Source of the DNA: Physcocola sp002396385 | GTDB taxonomy: Bacteria; Bacteroidota; Bacteroidia; Bacteroidales; Paludibacteraceae | Direction: 5' to 3' | NCBI GenBank assembly: GCA_946535435.1 | Contig: CAMNDM010000032.1 | Coordinates: forward strand, 1-42,496 | DNA length: 42,496 bases | In this document: positions 1 through 7,405 of the stretch, in pieces | How positions within the stretch are numbered: the stretch's first letter is position 1 | How the letters are laid out: every line of letters starts with the position of its first letter | Translations under genes and position numbers: made by a program | The notes under the pieces: model-generated | The model's input: only the letters and a program-made list of their open reading frames with translations | Told to the model about the DNA's origin: nothing | Database searches by the model: none

Positions 1-52
1 CGAATATCTTCTTGAAGGCGAAGTCTGTATAGAAATTTATGTAGCGGCTCAT
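1..52 (-). CDS. PD-(D/E)XK nuclease family transposase (Rpn-like), N-terminus only
   Basis: The first 17 codons of a minus-strand gene lie at the left edge and the rest is outside the window. The readable start is MSRYINFYTDFAFKKIF. This resembles the conserved N-terminus of the PDDEXK_2 / Rpn (recombination-promoting nuclease) transposase-like family, which typically opens with a Y/D-x-x-x-D-F-x-F-K-x-x-F pattern. An in-frame upstream ATG at 73 would add MCIPGTA, but 52 matches the family start better. A good Bacteroidetes -7 box lies upstream at 104-111. Such genes are mobile-element-like and multicopy in Bacteroidales. The call rests on 17 residues, so family assignment is moderate and nothing can be said about intactness. 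Confidence 0.5.
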   Translation of the reverse strand, partial: MSRYINFYTDFAFKKIF

Positions 53-103
53 TGCTGTACCGGGTATGCACATGATTTTTTTCGTTTATCTGTTACTTTA
101 ACA

Positions 104-111
104 CAAAGTTA
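104..111 (-). promoter_or_regulatory. Promoter -7 element for the left-edge gene
   Basis: Read on the minus strand this is TAACTTTG, matching the Bacteroidetes -7 consensus TAnnTTTG. A TTGG near 136 sits at about the right distance for the -33 element (TTTG). It lies 30-50 nt upstream of either candidate start. Confidence 0.4.
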
Positions 112-588
112 ACAATTTGGATTGATATGTCACCAATGATGAGATTGGATTGCATTCTCTTTATGTCTTAAAATCAGTAATCGCCACCGGATTTAATGGG
201 GAATGTAGAGCAACTATGATTTCCACGGAATTTACTTATCAAATTTTGTCAAATAGCTCCATACACTAATGACGATAATTAAAGAAAAACGCTAATCCAT
301 ATTTATTTAATATGGACAATTTTAAAGCACATTCAATAAAATATGCACAATTACACCTAATCGCAACTAATTTTTTATTCATTTATAGCTACATATAGAT
401 GATTTTTTGTAAATTTGCATTACAACATGTTGTTGAGTTTTCATAATATAGTTTAAGTGTTTGAAGTGGGTTCACTGTGAAGCGGGCCTGCTTTTTTTCT
501 ATCTTGCACTTTTGGCTACAACCTTGCAACTTCACCTTTTGCGGCTTGGAGTCCCTATCTTTACACCAAAAGCAAAAACGAAAGGCAT
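112..588. other. Intergenic region with AATATG-type repeats
   Basis: About 475 bases separate the divergent left-edge gene and the lipoprotein gene, with no convincing ORF. It is AT-rich. It holds an inverted repeat CCATATT/AATATGG (297-303 and 309-315) and an imperfect direct repeat AATATGGACAATT / AATATGCACAATT (starts 309 and 340, 31 nt apart). A TATCTTTAC at 556-564 is a weak -7 candidate for the gene at 589; no well-placed TTTG precedes it. Confidence 0.4.
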
Positions 589-1410
589 ATGAAGAAGTTA
601 TTCATCTTAACAGGAGTATGTAGCAGTCTGCTGATAGCTGCGGTTTCAGGTCTCATAGCATGTTCAAGTGACGACGAAGACGATCTGGTACAATTCCTCA
701 TCACCGACAAGGAAACCACGATGACAATTTCCTACGATTCTTTAATCAGCATAGAGAATGCCAGGGCAGAACAGACAATCGACTTCAAAGAATTGAGTGT
801 TATGCAGGGGGTGACTGTTACCGGCATTGTTGACAGCGTTACTTATGTCGACCTTGGACTATCGGTGAAATGGGCGACTTACAACGTCGGGGCCAAAAAC
901 ACCAGCGCCTATGGCAATTATTTCGCATGGGGTGAGACAACGACAAAAGACGACTATTCGTGGAATTGTTACAAGTTTTGCCGGACTAAAGATGATTTAA
1001 CAAAATACTGCGACTCTAAACTGTTTGGTAAAGTAGACGATACTGCGAATTTAATGCCGGTTGACGATGCCGCCACCCGTTATTTTGGCAAAGTGTGGAG
1101 AACGCCTACTTTTGAAGAAATGGAAGAACTACGTAAAAACTGCACTTGGGAGTGGATTGACAATTTCAACGAGACACAAACAGCAGGGGCTCTTGGCACA
1201 TCAAAGAAAAACGGAAACACCATCTTCTTGCCGGCTGCGGGATACGCATGGTGCAAGAATGTGAGACAAACGGCCGTTAAGTGTAACTATTGGACTGCCA
1301 CGTCTAACAACTCGTCGGCTTATGCACTTGATTTAGATGAAGAGGCAGAGAACTATTCATTAACCGACCGAGCTTTGGGTATGCCAATTCGAGCTGTCGC
1401 AAACAAATAA
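589..1410 (+). CDS. Secreted lipoprotein with Fib_succ_major-type domain
   Basis: A 273-residue exported lipoprotein. The N-terminus is a type II signal peptide with a hydrophobic core and lipobox G-L-I-A-C at about residues 21-25, followed by an acidic run (SSDDEDD) that in Bacteroidetes favours export to the cell surface. From about residue 85 the protein matches the 'Fibrobacter succinogenes major paralogous domain' pattern: VDLGLSVKWATYNVGA, YFAWGETTTK, WRTPTFEEMEELRKNCTW, FLPAAGY, YWTATS. This domain is a common extracellular module in Prevotella and Bacteroides with no established biochemical role. Residues 30-80 are unique. The gene ends 4 nt before the convergent deiminase-family gene. 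Family call is confident; function is unknown. Confidence 0.8.
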   Translation: MKKLFILTGVCSSLLIAAVSGLIACSSDDEDDLVQFLITDKETTMTISYDSLISIENARAEQTIDFKELSVMQGVTVTGIVDSVTYVDLGLSVKWATYNVGAKNTSAYGNYFAWGETTTKDDYSWNCYKFCRTKDDLTKYCDSKLFGKVDDTANLMPVDDAATRYFGKVWRTPTFEEMEELRKNCTWEWIDNFNETQTAGALGTSKKNGNTIFLPAAGYAWCKNVRQTAVKCNYWTATSNNSSAYALDLDEEAENYSLTDRALGMPIRAVANK

Positions 1411-1414
1411 AGCC

Positions 1415-2281
1415 CTACATCTTTATGTTCCACGACGCACAGTGCAAACCTCCCTCCTTCTTCAGGATAGGCAGTGCATAGACTTGCAAAATGGTGTTTT
1501 TACGGTCATAATCTGGGAACAGTTTCTGGAACTGGCGGAAAACGACCTGATCTTCTTTGCAGTCGCAATTCTCGGAAAGTCCAGGCAAAACGATAAAGTC
1601 TTTGGTCCGTATATAGTTAATATAAGCCCATAAGTATTCCTCCCTACATTTCCCATAGTCAGTATTCATCCATATATCAGAGAATTCGAATTTATACTTT
1701 AATACTTCTTTTACTTTCTTAATATATTTTGAATCTGGATATTTAGTCACAAGCAATTTATTGTCATCAATATATGCTAGAACGCCATCGGAATGTCCAT
1801 AAATTTTTTCCTCAGGATCCGATGGAATAATGTAAACCTCACATTCAAACAAATCTTCGAGCTTTTTTAACAAACCACTGGTAGAATAATTGGTGTTGTC
1901 GGCCAGTATTCGGTCGGTCAGTATAACGGCATCTTTACATTTAACGATATTACCCCCATCTAGCTTGATGTCTGACAAAGTAAGTGTTATATTGTTTTTA
2001 GCACAGATGCTTGCAACCTCTTCATTACTTGTCTTTGAATTTAGGTACTTATCGTTGTCGAGGTAACTTGGGTTGTAGTCAAATTTCAGCATCTTGTGTT
2101 CGCTGACCTGTATGGGCATAAAGTCGCGTACCCAAATATCACGGGTCCCCTCTAATATCCGGATTTGAACTCCCTCATTACGTAAGAAATCACGGATTTT
2201 GCGATAAGCTTCAGCGGTTTTGACATCCGCCACACGATCGTCAGCAAAGAACAGTGTGTTGGTATCTTGATCTGTTATCAT
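1415..2281 (-). CDS. Agmatine deiminase / Porphyromonas-type peptidylarginine deiminase family protein
   Basis: A 288-residue cytosolic enzyme of the guanidino-group-modifying superfamily, which hydrolyses agmatine or arginine-like guanidines through a covalent Cys adduct. Visible motifs in order are RDIWVRDFMP (substrate-binding Asp, about 47-56), LDGGNIV (about 107-113), GHSDG with the catalytic His/Asp (about 162-166) and GGLHCASWN with the nucleophilic Cys near the C-terminus. No signal peptide is present, unlike secreted PPAD. It is shorter than classical agmatine deiminases (about 340-370 aa) because the first N-terminal blade region is missing. I believe compact versions occur in Bacteroidetes. 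No polyamine genes lie nearby, so the substrate is uncertain. A promoter at 2302-2333 supports the start. Confidence 0.82.
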   Translation of the reverse strand: MITDQDTNTLFFADDRVADVKTAEAYRKIRDFLRNEGVQIRILEGTRDIWVRDFMPIQVSEHKMLKFDYNPSYLDNDKYLNSKTSNEEVASICAKNNITLTLSDIKLDGGNIVKCKDAVILTDRILADNTNYSTSGLLKKLEDLFECEVYIIPSDPEEKIYGHSDGVLAYIDDNKLLVTKYPDSKYIKKVKEVLKYKFEFSDIWMNTDYGKCREEYLWAYINYIRTKDFIVLPGLSENCDCKEDQVVFRQFQKLFPDYDRKNTILQVYALPILKKEGGLHCASWNIKM

Positions 2282-2301
2282 AAAATTATAGATTGAAGGC
2301 C

Positions 2302-2333
2302 GTAAAATTAGTCAAAACTAGAGTCACCTCAAA
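2302..2333 (-). promoter_or_regulatory. Promoter of the deiminase-family gene
   Basis: On the minus strand, TTTG (2333-2330) lies 23 nt start-to-start from TAATTTTAC (2310-2302), close to the Bacteroidetes -33/-7 arrangement. It sits about 20 nt upstream of the ATG. Confidence 0.45.
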
Positions 2334-2370
2334 ACATAGACCGGTTTAAAATTGTTATGTGGGAAAGTCC

Positions 2371-2877
2371 TTAACTAAACCACCTTATCACTCCGAAAGT
2401 AACAAGCGTAAAGACCAAATAGCGGACAACTTTGCCGAGAAAAATAAAAGTTGACGTTTTCAGCACATCGCAGCGTAAAAGTCCTAAAGCAACCGAAACT
2501 GTTTGTCCAAAACCGGGAAGGAAGGACAAAAAAGCCAGAGGCGGTCCCCATTTCTGTGCTGTTTTCACAAAGCGCCTTATCTTTCTCGGTTTTATGCGCG
2601 CATAAGTGCACAGCCAACGAAGCTTACCGAGACGGCCAATATAGAAAAATACGAGTGAGCCGCATGTGTTGCCTGCCGATGCACAAAGAATGGTGAAAAG
2701 CGGATTCAGATGAGCTTCCGTAATAAAAAAGACAAACAAGACACTACTAGGGAACGGGACAAAACTGGTCGCCAACATGGTCCCGACAAACACTCCCAGA
2801 TATCCTCCCTCCATCAATACCCCAGACATACCCGCATAAAATTGCGAAACTGTCTCCTGTATGTATATTAGTTCCAT
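2371..2877 (-). CDS. YqaA/DedA-type (SNARE-associated/VTT domain) membrane protein
   Basis: A 168-residue integral membrane protein with about four to five hydrophobic segments. It has the glycine-rich GNTCGSLVFFYIGRLG stretch typical of YqaA/DedA (VTT) proteins and a later LSFLPGFGQTVSVALG segment. DedA-superfamily members are linked to lipid scrambling and membrane homeostasis; the YqaA branch is poorly characterised. I start it at ATG 2877 (MELIYIQETV) rather than the upstream TTG at 2913. The codons from that TTG overlap a perfect TATCTTTG -7 promoter box (2903-2910), so the longer form would begin inside the promoter. It is followed by, but not obviously co-transcribed with, the deiminase-family gene. 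Confidence 0.75.
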   Translation of the reverse strand: MELIYIQETVSQFYAGMSGVLMEGGYLGVFVGTMLATSFVPFPSSVLFVFFITEAHLNPLFTILCASAGNTCGSLVFFYIGRLGKLRWLCTYARIKPRKIRRFVKTAQKWGPPLAFLSFLPGFGQTVSVALGLLRCDVLKTSTFIFLGKVVRYLVFTLVTFGVIRWFS

Positions 2878-2902
2878 ATGAACTGGAGAATTACATTTTA
2901 CG

Positions 2903-2910
2903 CAAAGATA
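2903..2910 (-). promoter_or_regulatory. Promoter -7 element of the YqaA-like gene
   Basis: Minus-strand TATCTTTG, an exact TAnnTTTG match, about 26 nt upstream of the chosen ATG at 2877. It decides the start codon. Confidence 0.55.
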
Positions 2911-3023
2911 CAAATAAAATTATGCTAATTTGACGAAATTGTGGGTCTGTTTGAAGTATTCTTCATATTTATTTTAATTCAAAAAAACTACTTTTACGTT
3001 GTAAATACCTATTAAAAAAAGTA

Positions 3024-3464
3024 ATGAATAAGAAAACACTCACGACGCTTTTATTAATGGCTCTAACGTTTTCGGCCAACGCAGACAACGAGGTATTAAT
3101 AAACGGCAACAAGATGGAAAAAGACGCAGCCAAGCTCGAGTTTGACGGCGACAAAGCTACCATCGAATACTCCGATGGTTCAACATTTAATTACGATATG
3201 GAAGAGGTTGAGATTTACTTTACGCTCACTTCCTCGGCAAAGAACGCTGCCAACTTCCTTAAATTAAATAGTGTTGTGACCGACGAAATGCAGATTTCCG
3301 GCTTGAACGGCAGTGAAAAATTAGAAGTACGCAACACATTAGGTGAGACGCTGTTAAGCCATAAGGCGAACGCCGAGTCTGTCACTCTCGATTTACGGAC
3401 TCTTTCAAAAGGTGTCTATCTACTGAAACTGGACAACCAGAGTGTTAAATTTATAAAGAAATAA
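3024..3464 (+). CDS. Small secreted protein ending in a type IX-like sorting domain
   Basis: A 146-residue protein with a Sec signal peptide (residues 1-20, cleaving near SANA-DN). A short N-terminal module of about 45 residues contains IEYSDGSTFNYDMEEVEIYF, resembling the region that opens many Prevotella secreted enzymes, including its neighbour. About residues 90-146 look like a type IX secretion C-terminal sorting domain: LEVRNTLGETLLS, then LDLRTLSKGVYLLKLDN and a basic end KFIKK. There is no catalytic domain between the two. It is probably co-transcribed with the GH5 gene 10 nt downstream. It could be a remnant of a larger enzyme or a small surface/accessory protein. TACTTTTAC at 2989-2997 is a weak promoter candidate. 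Confidence 0.7.
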   Translation: MNKKTLTTLLLMALTFSANADNEVLINGNKMEKDAAKLEFDGDKATIEYSDGSTFNYDMEEVEIYFTLTSSAKNAANFLKLNSVVTDEMQISGLNGSEKLEVRNTLGETLLSHKANAESVTLDLRTLSKGVYLLKLDNQSVKFIKK

Positions 3465-3474
3465 AAGGTGACCT

Positions 3475-4854
3475 ATGAATAAATATCTACTTTTCGCTTT
3501 AGGGTTGAACCTTGCTTTGTCGGCAACGGCACAGAACAAAATGCAGGTCACCCTTTCTGATGGAAACATTGAAGAGTTTAACACCTCCTCTATCAGCAAT
3601 GTACAATTCTACAAGGACAACAACAACTGTACAATCACATTGAAGAACGGAACCATAAAGCAATACGATGGTAACGTTTCACACATTGGTTTTAAAAAAC
3701 AGACGGCTTTCGACGCTACAAATGCGAGAACCATCAGTTACAGTATGGGACTAGGATGGAACCTCGGTAACCAGATGGATGCGCAAAACAACGGCGTTTC
3801 GTGCGAGACGTGCTGGGGTAACCAGGAAACCAACCAACAAGTTTTCGACAAGCTGAAAGAATACGGTTTTTCAACGATACGTATCCCCGTAACATGGATG
3901 GGACACATCGACGATAATAACAACTACAAGATTGAGGACGCTTGGATGAACCGTGTGGACGAGATTGTGACCTATGCTGAAAAAGCAGGGCTTAAGGCCA
4001 TTATCAACCTTCACCACGACGGTGCTGACAGCCAGTATTGGCTGAGTATTAAACAAGCTGCTGCCGACCCTAATGCCAAAGCAAAAATCGAGAAAAAGAT
4101 TGCCGCAGTCTGGAAACAGATTGCCGAGCACTTTAAGGAGAGAGGCGACTTCCTGATTTTCGAGTCATTTAACGAAATCCACGACGGAGACTGGGGCTAT
4201 GGTGCGAACTTGAACGACGGAGGTAAACAATACGGCATTTTAAATGAATGGAACCAGTTGTTTGTCGATGTTGTTCGCTCAACCGGTTACGAGAACAAAT
4301 ACCGCTACCTGGGTATTCCTGGTTACAGTACCAACCCCGAACACACCAAGAATTATCTGGTAATGCCAAAAGATGTGGTAGAGAACCGTATTTTAGTGGC
4401 TGTTCACTGTTACGACCCATACGACTATGCCACCGCATGCAAGTTTAACGAATGGGGGCACACCGGTAAAGACCTTGCAGAGTGGGGAGAGGAAGGCAGC
4501 ATAGACTGGACTTTCAATTACCTGAAAGAACGATTTATCGACCAAAACATACCTCTTTACCTCGGTGAATATGGTGCTGTACACCGCGATACCGAAAGCC
4601 GTGAACGATTCAGACTTTACTATTTGGAATATGTTACAAAGTCGGCCCGCGACCATGGCTTTGGCGCCCTATACTGGGACAATGGTTCCACCAAATCGGG
4701 CATGGAGGCGTTCGGAATCATCAACCACAACACCGGTAACTATATTAACAATGGTAAGGACGTGGTAGATGTATTGCGGAAAGCCTACTATAATAACGAT
4801 CCGAACTACAATCTGCAAAGTATATATAATTCGGCTCCACCAGCAGGCAACTAA
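3475..4854 (+). CDS. GH5 endo-beta-1,4-glucanase (cellulase), probably GH5_4-like
   Basis: A 459-residue secreted glycoside hydrolase. Residues 1-19 form a signal peptide ending ATA-Q. Residues 20-75 are a short Prevotella-type N-terminal module (VTLSDGNIEEFNTSSISN). The catalytic TIM barrel spans about 85-440: GWNLGN (94-99), IRIPVTW (136-141), INLHHDG (177-183), the acid/base in FNEIHDG (Asn233-Glu234), HCYDPYDY (311-318) and the nucleophile in YLGEYGA (Glu365). GH5 enzymes retain configuration and cut beta-1,4 links in cellulose, beta-glucan or xyloglucan; the HHDG and NEIHDG pattern suggests subfamily 4. Unlike its small upstream partner it has no C-terminal sorting domain, so it is likely periplasmic or released by another route. 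Confidence 0.9.
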   Translation: MNKYLLFALGLNLALSATAQNKMQVTLSDGNIEEFNTSSISNVQFYKDNNNCTITLKNGTIKQYDGNVSHIGFKKQTAFDATNARTISYSMGLGWNLGNQMDAQNNGVSCETCWGNQETNQQVFDKLKEYGFSTIRIPVTWMGHIDDNNNYKIEDAWMNRVDEIVTYAEKAGLKAIINLHHDGADSQYWLSIKQAAADPNAKAKIEKKIAAVWKQIAEHFKERGDFLIFESFNEIHDGDWGYGANLNDGGKQYGILNEWNQLFVDVVRSTGYENKYRYLGIPGYSTNPEHTKNYLVMPKDVVENRILVAVHCYDPYDYATACKFNEWGHTGKDLAEWGEEGSIDWTFNYLKERFIDQNIPLYLGEYGAVHRDTESRERFRLYYLEYVTKSARDHGFGALYWDNGSTKSGMEAFGIINHNTGNYINNGKDVVDVLRKAYYNNDPNYNLQSIYNSAPPAGN

Positions 4855-4994
4855 AAATGACAAAAGGTTGTGACAATTTATCATAATCAATAGGTTTTTA
4901 ATCAGTTAATAATTAAAAAAAAGACTTTGAAGAAAGAAAAAAGTCCGATTTCCGACAAAAAAATGCAAATATGTCGCATCTTCGATAAATACAT

Positions 4995-5027
4995 TTTGTC
5001 AATTCAAACGTATTTCTATATATTTAC
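4995..5027 (+). promoter_or_regulatory. Promoter of the GLUG-repeat gene
   Basis: TTTG (4995-4998) and TATATTTAC (5019-5027) are 24 nt apart start-to-start, the expected Bacteroidetes spacing. The box lies about 50 nt upstream of the ATG at 5080, inside the otherwise empty 225-nt gap after the GH5 gene. Confidence 0.55.
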
Positions 5028-5079
5028 GGCATAACATAAAAACTACAAATTAACAATCGAAAATCAGACGTTTATATTT

Positions 5080-6198
5080 ATGAGTAAAGTAAAGAATATT
5101 AAGCGCATTTTCTTTCTATTCTTGGTCTTGTTGACTAGTGCAAGCGCTCTTTGGGCAATTAGTGGCAAATCGTTGAAAGCAGATCCAATCATTTCGGTAT
5201 GTGCAGCCAACAATCACCATTTCGAAAATGGATTCTGCTCTAAATGTAACAGCCTTCAAGAGCCCGACAAAACAAATGGTGTGTACCACGTGGCAAATGC
5301 AGGTCAACTTTATTGGATTTCGAACACCGTTAATTTAGGAAACGGAGAACCTTTAACCGTTTTACTGGTTAACGACATTACTATTAACGATAGTGTACTT
5401 GCTTCCGATGGAACGGTGGCAGATGTACAAAAGCGAATATGGGTTCCTATTGGTGACGCAAAACCATTCAAAGGGACTTTCGACGGACAAGGTCATACTA
5501 TATCGGGGCTTTTCTTCAACGATGAGTATGAATCGTATGTCGGCTTGTTTGGTTTGGTTAGTGGAGGTGATATACTAAACGTCCACATCCGCGACAGTTA
5601 TTTCAGCGGCAAAAGCTTTATCGGCGGCATATGTGGCGCAATTGCCAATTCAGAAAGCATTTCCAATATCACAAACTGCAGCAGCACTGCTGTAGTAGTT
5701 GGTTCTGACTCGTATGCCGGAGGTATTGCAGGCTATGCGTCAGGCACAATCAGCAACTGCTATTCAACAGGCAATATCGACGGCGACTGGAATGTTGCAG
5801 GAATTGTAGGTGGCGCTAATAAATGCATTGTTGAGAACTGTTTTTCAACGGGCAGAATTAACGGAAGCACCAATGTAGATGCTATAGGATTCAATGAGTC
5901 TTCGTCTTCGTTCAGCAACTGTTATTGCATGAACGGGAAAACTCAAAATGGTTTTTCAGAAGACGCTATAGCCTTCTCAAGCGGTTACATCTGTTACTTG
6001 CTGAATGAGAAAAACAGAGGTGCAGACAAGGCTCTTGTTTGGTACCAGAATCTGGACAAACGGAATGCCGACCACATCCCCTCCCTCAATTCAAACCACA
6101 ATCAGGTTTTCCAGCATACACTAAAATCAAAGATTTTCTATTCAAACTCTGAGAAAAAAGAGAGACACGAGAAAATTGCTGCTGGAAAAATCAAATAA
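5080..6198 (+). CDS. Secreted GLUG-motif beta-helix-like surface protein
   Basis: A 372-residue exported protein. An N-terminal signal sequence (about 1-26, ending ALWA) is followed by a short Cys/His segment with HHFENGFCSKC. Residues about 115-300 hold tandem GLUG-type repeats recognisable by G-x-I-x-G-x-x-x and 'NC' turns: ISGLFFN, YVGLFGLVSGG, FIGGICGAIAN, YAGGIAGYASG, ISNCYSTGNI, AGIVGGANK, VENCFSTGRI, FSNCYCMNG. These predict a right-handed beta-helix, as in bacterial adhesins. The C-terminus (about 305-372) is polar and lacks a clear sorting domain. It has its own promoter upstream and a strong terminator downstream, so it is monocistronic. The ligand is unknown; adhesion or carbohydrate binding is inferred. 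Confidence 0.75.
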   Translation: MSKVKNIKRIFFLFLVLLTSASALWAISGKSLKADPIISVCAANNHHFENGFCSKCNSLQEPDKTNGVYHVANAGQLYWISNTVNLGNGEPLTVLLVNDITINDSVLASDGTVADVQKRIWVPIGDAKPFKGTFDGQGHTISGLFFNDEYESYVGLFGLVSGGDILNVHIRDSYFSGKSFIGGICGAIANSESISNITNCSSTAVVVGSDSYAGGIAGYASGTISNCYSTGNIDGDWNVAGIVGGANKCIVENCFSTGRINGSTNVDAIGFNESSSSFSNCYCMNGKTQNGFSEDAIAFSSGYICYLLNEKNRGADKALVWYQNLDKRNADHIPSLNSNHNQVFQHTLKSKIFYSNSEKKERHEKIAAGKIK

Positions 6199-6220
6199 CA
6201 ATTGAAAACTTTCTTACACA

Positions 6221-6262
6221 AGAAAAAGCTGGCCTAAAAGATGCCAGCTTTTTCTCTTTTTT
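6221..6262 (+). terminator. Rho-independent terminator after the GLUG-repeat gene
   Basis: A 13-bp stem, AGAAAAAGCTGGC (6221-6233) and GCCAGCTTTTTCT (6243-6255), with a 9-nt loop and a T-rich tail. Confidence 0.8.
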
Positions 6263-6376
6263 ATGGGCTTTTTCTCACCGATTTACTAATTTTATAGGGT
6301 GTTTTTGGAAACAAAGCACCCAAACGAACCAACTATTCTCACGTCGAAAAAATAAAAACGACTCTAATTATAGCTG

Positions 6377-6384
6377 TATATTTG
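6377..6384 (+). promoter_or_regulatory. Promoter -7 element of the CDF transporter
   Basis: TATATTTG is an exact TAnnTTTG match about 24 nt before the ATG at 6408. No clear TTTG lies at the -33 position. Confidence 0.45.
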
Positions 6385-6407
6385 TATTTTGAATAAAATC
6401 CCCAGAA

Positions 6408-7304
6408 ATGAAGTCGAGAGAGCAGAAAATAGCACAAGCAACTATCATCGGGTCAGTCGTTAACGCGTTACTTACCATCGGAAAAATCGTAGCAGGTATA
6501 GCAGGCCATAGTGCTGCAATGCTGGCGGACGGATTACACTCACTCTCAGACTTTATATCCGACCTTATCGTTTTAGTCTGTGTACGTATCTCCAGTAAAG
6601 GCCGCGATGAAGACCACGATTACGGACATGGGAAATACGAAACTTTGGCCACCTTATGCGTGGGTCTGTTATTGTTGTTTGTTGGCGGAGAGTTGTTGTG
6701 GAACGGAGTGCAAGACATACGTAACAGCTTAAACGGAGTTAACTTGAAAAGGCCTGACACAATGGCATTGTGGGCTGCCTTCATCTCAATCCTTGCAAAA
6801 GAACTTCTCTATCATTATACGTTAAAAGTTGGCAAAGATGTGTCGAGCCCTGTTGTTATTGCAAACGCCTGGCACCACCGAACCGATGCCCTGTCATCGG
6901 TAGGTTCGGCTATAGGTATTGGAGGCGCTATAATTTTAGGCGAAAAATGGGTGATACTTGATCCGATTGCGTGCTGTTGTATCAGTGTGCTGATTATAGT
7001 AGTGGCGTTAAGGATGATAGGCCCGTCGCTCAACGAATTACTTGAGGTGTCTTTGCCACAAACAATGGAAAACGAAATCGTCAGTTTAGCCTTGTGCGTG
7101 GAGGGCGTTAGAGGAATACACAACTTAAAAACCCGCAAAAGCGGGCCAAACATCATTATTGATGCACACATTGTGGTTGACCCCGAAATATCGCTTCTGA
7201 TAGCACACGATATATCGACAAACGTAGAAAAATCCATTCGCTCAAAATTTGGCAACGAAACACAGATTAGCATACATCTGGAACCCTCGGAAGAAGCAGA
7301 ATAA
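6408..7304 (+). CDS. Cation diffusion facilitator (CDF) divalent-metal efflux transporter
   Basis: A 298-residue inner-membrane antiporter that exports Zn2+, Fe2+, Mn2+ or similar ions against protons. The first part has about six transmembrane helices. The metal-site motifs are ADGLHSLSDF in TM2 (Asp41, His44, Asp48) and NAWHHRTDALSS in TM5 (His156, Asp160), the HxxxD pair typical of the family. A His/Asp-rich cytosolic loop (DEDHDYGHGKYE, about 67-78) links TM2 and TM3. The C-terminal cytoplasmic ferredoxin-like dimerisation domain (about 212-298) includes VEGVRGIHNLKTRKSG and IIDAHIVVDP. It lies alone between a terminator and the vWA operon. Specificity cannot be fixed from sequence by eye. 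Confidence 0.92.
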   Translation: MKSREQKIAQATIIGSVVNALLTIGKIVAGIAGHSAAMLADGLHSLSDFISDLIVLVCVRISSKGRDEDHDYGHGKYETLATLCVGLLLLFVGGELLWNGVQDIRNSLNGVNLKRPDTMALWAAFISILAKELLYHYTLKVGKDVSSPVVIANAWHHRTDALSSVGSAIGIGGAIILGEKWVILDPIACCCISVLIIVVALRMIGPSLNELLEVSLPQTMENEIVSLALCVEGVRGIHNLKTRKSGPNIIIDAHIVVDPEISLLIAHDISTNVEKSIRSKFGNETQISIHLEPSEEAE

Positions 7305-7337
7305 ACAAAACTCCATAATGTAAAATTGCTTTATATA

Positions 7338-7370
7338 ATTGCTCTGTATTCCTAAAAAACTATATCTTTG
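7338..7370 (+). promoter_or_regulatory. Promoter of the vWA/tubulin-like operon
   Basis: ATTG (7338-7341), a near match to the -33 TTTG, precedes the exact -7 box TATCTTTG (7363-7370) by 25 nt start-to-start. It is 36 nt upstream of the first gene of the five-gene cluster. Confidence 0.5.
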
Positions 7371-7405
7371 TTAGGGATTCTACTGTTTTAATATAGATTC
7401 TGAAA

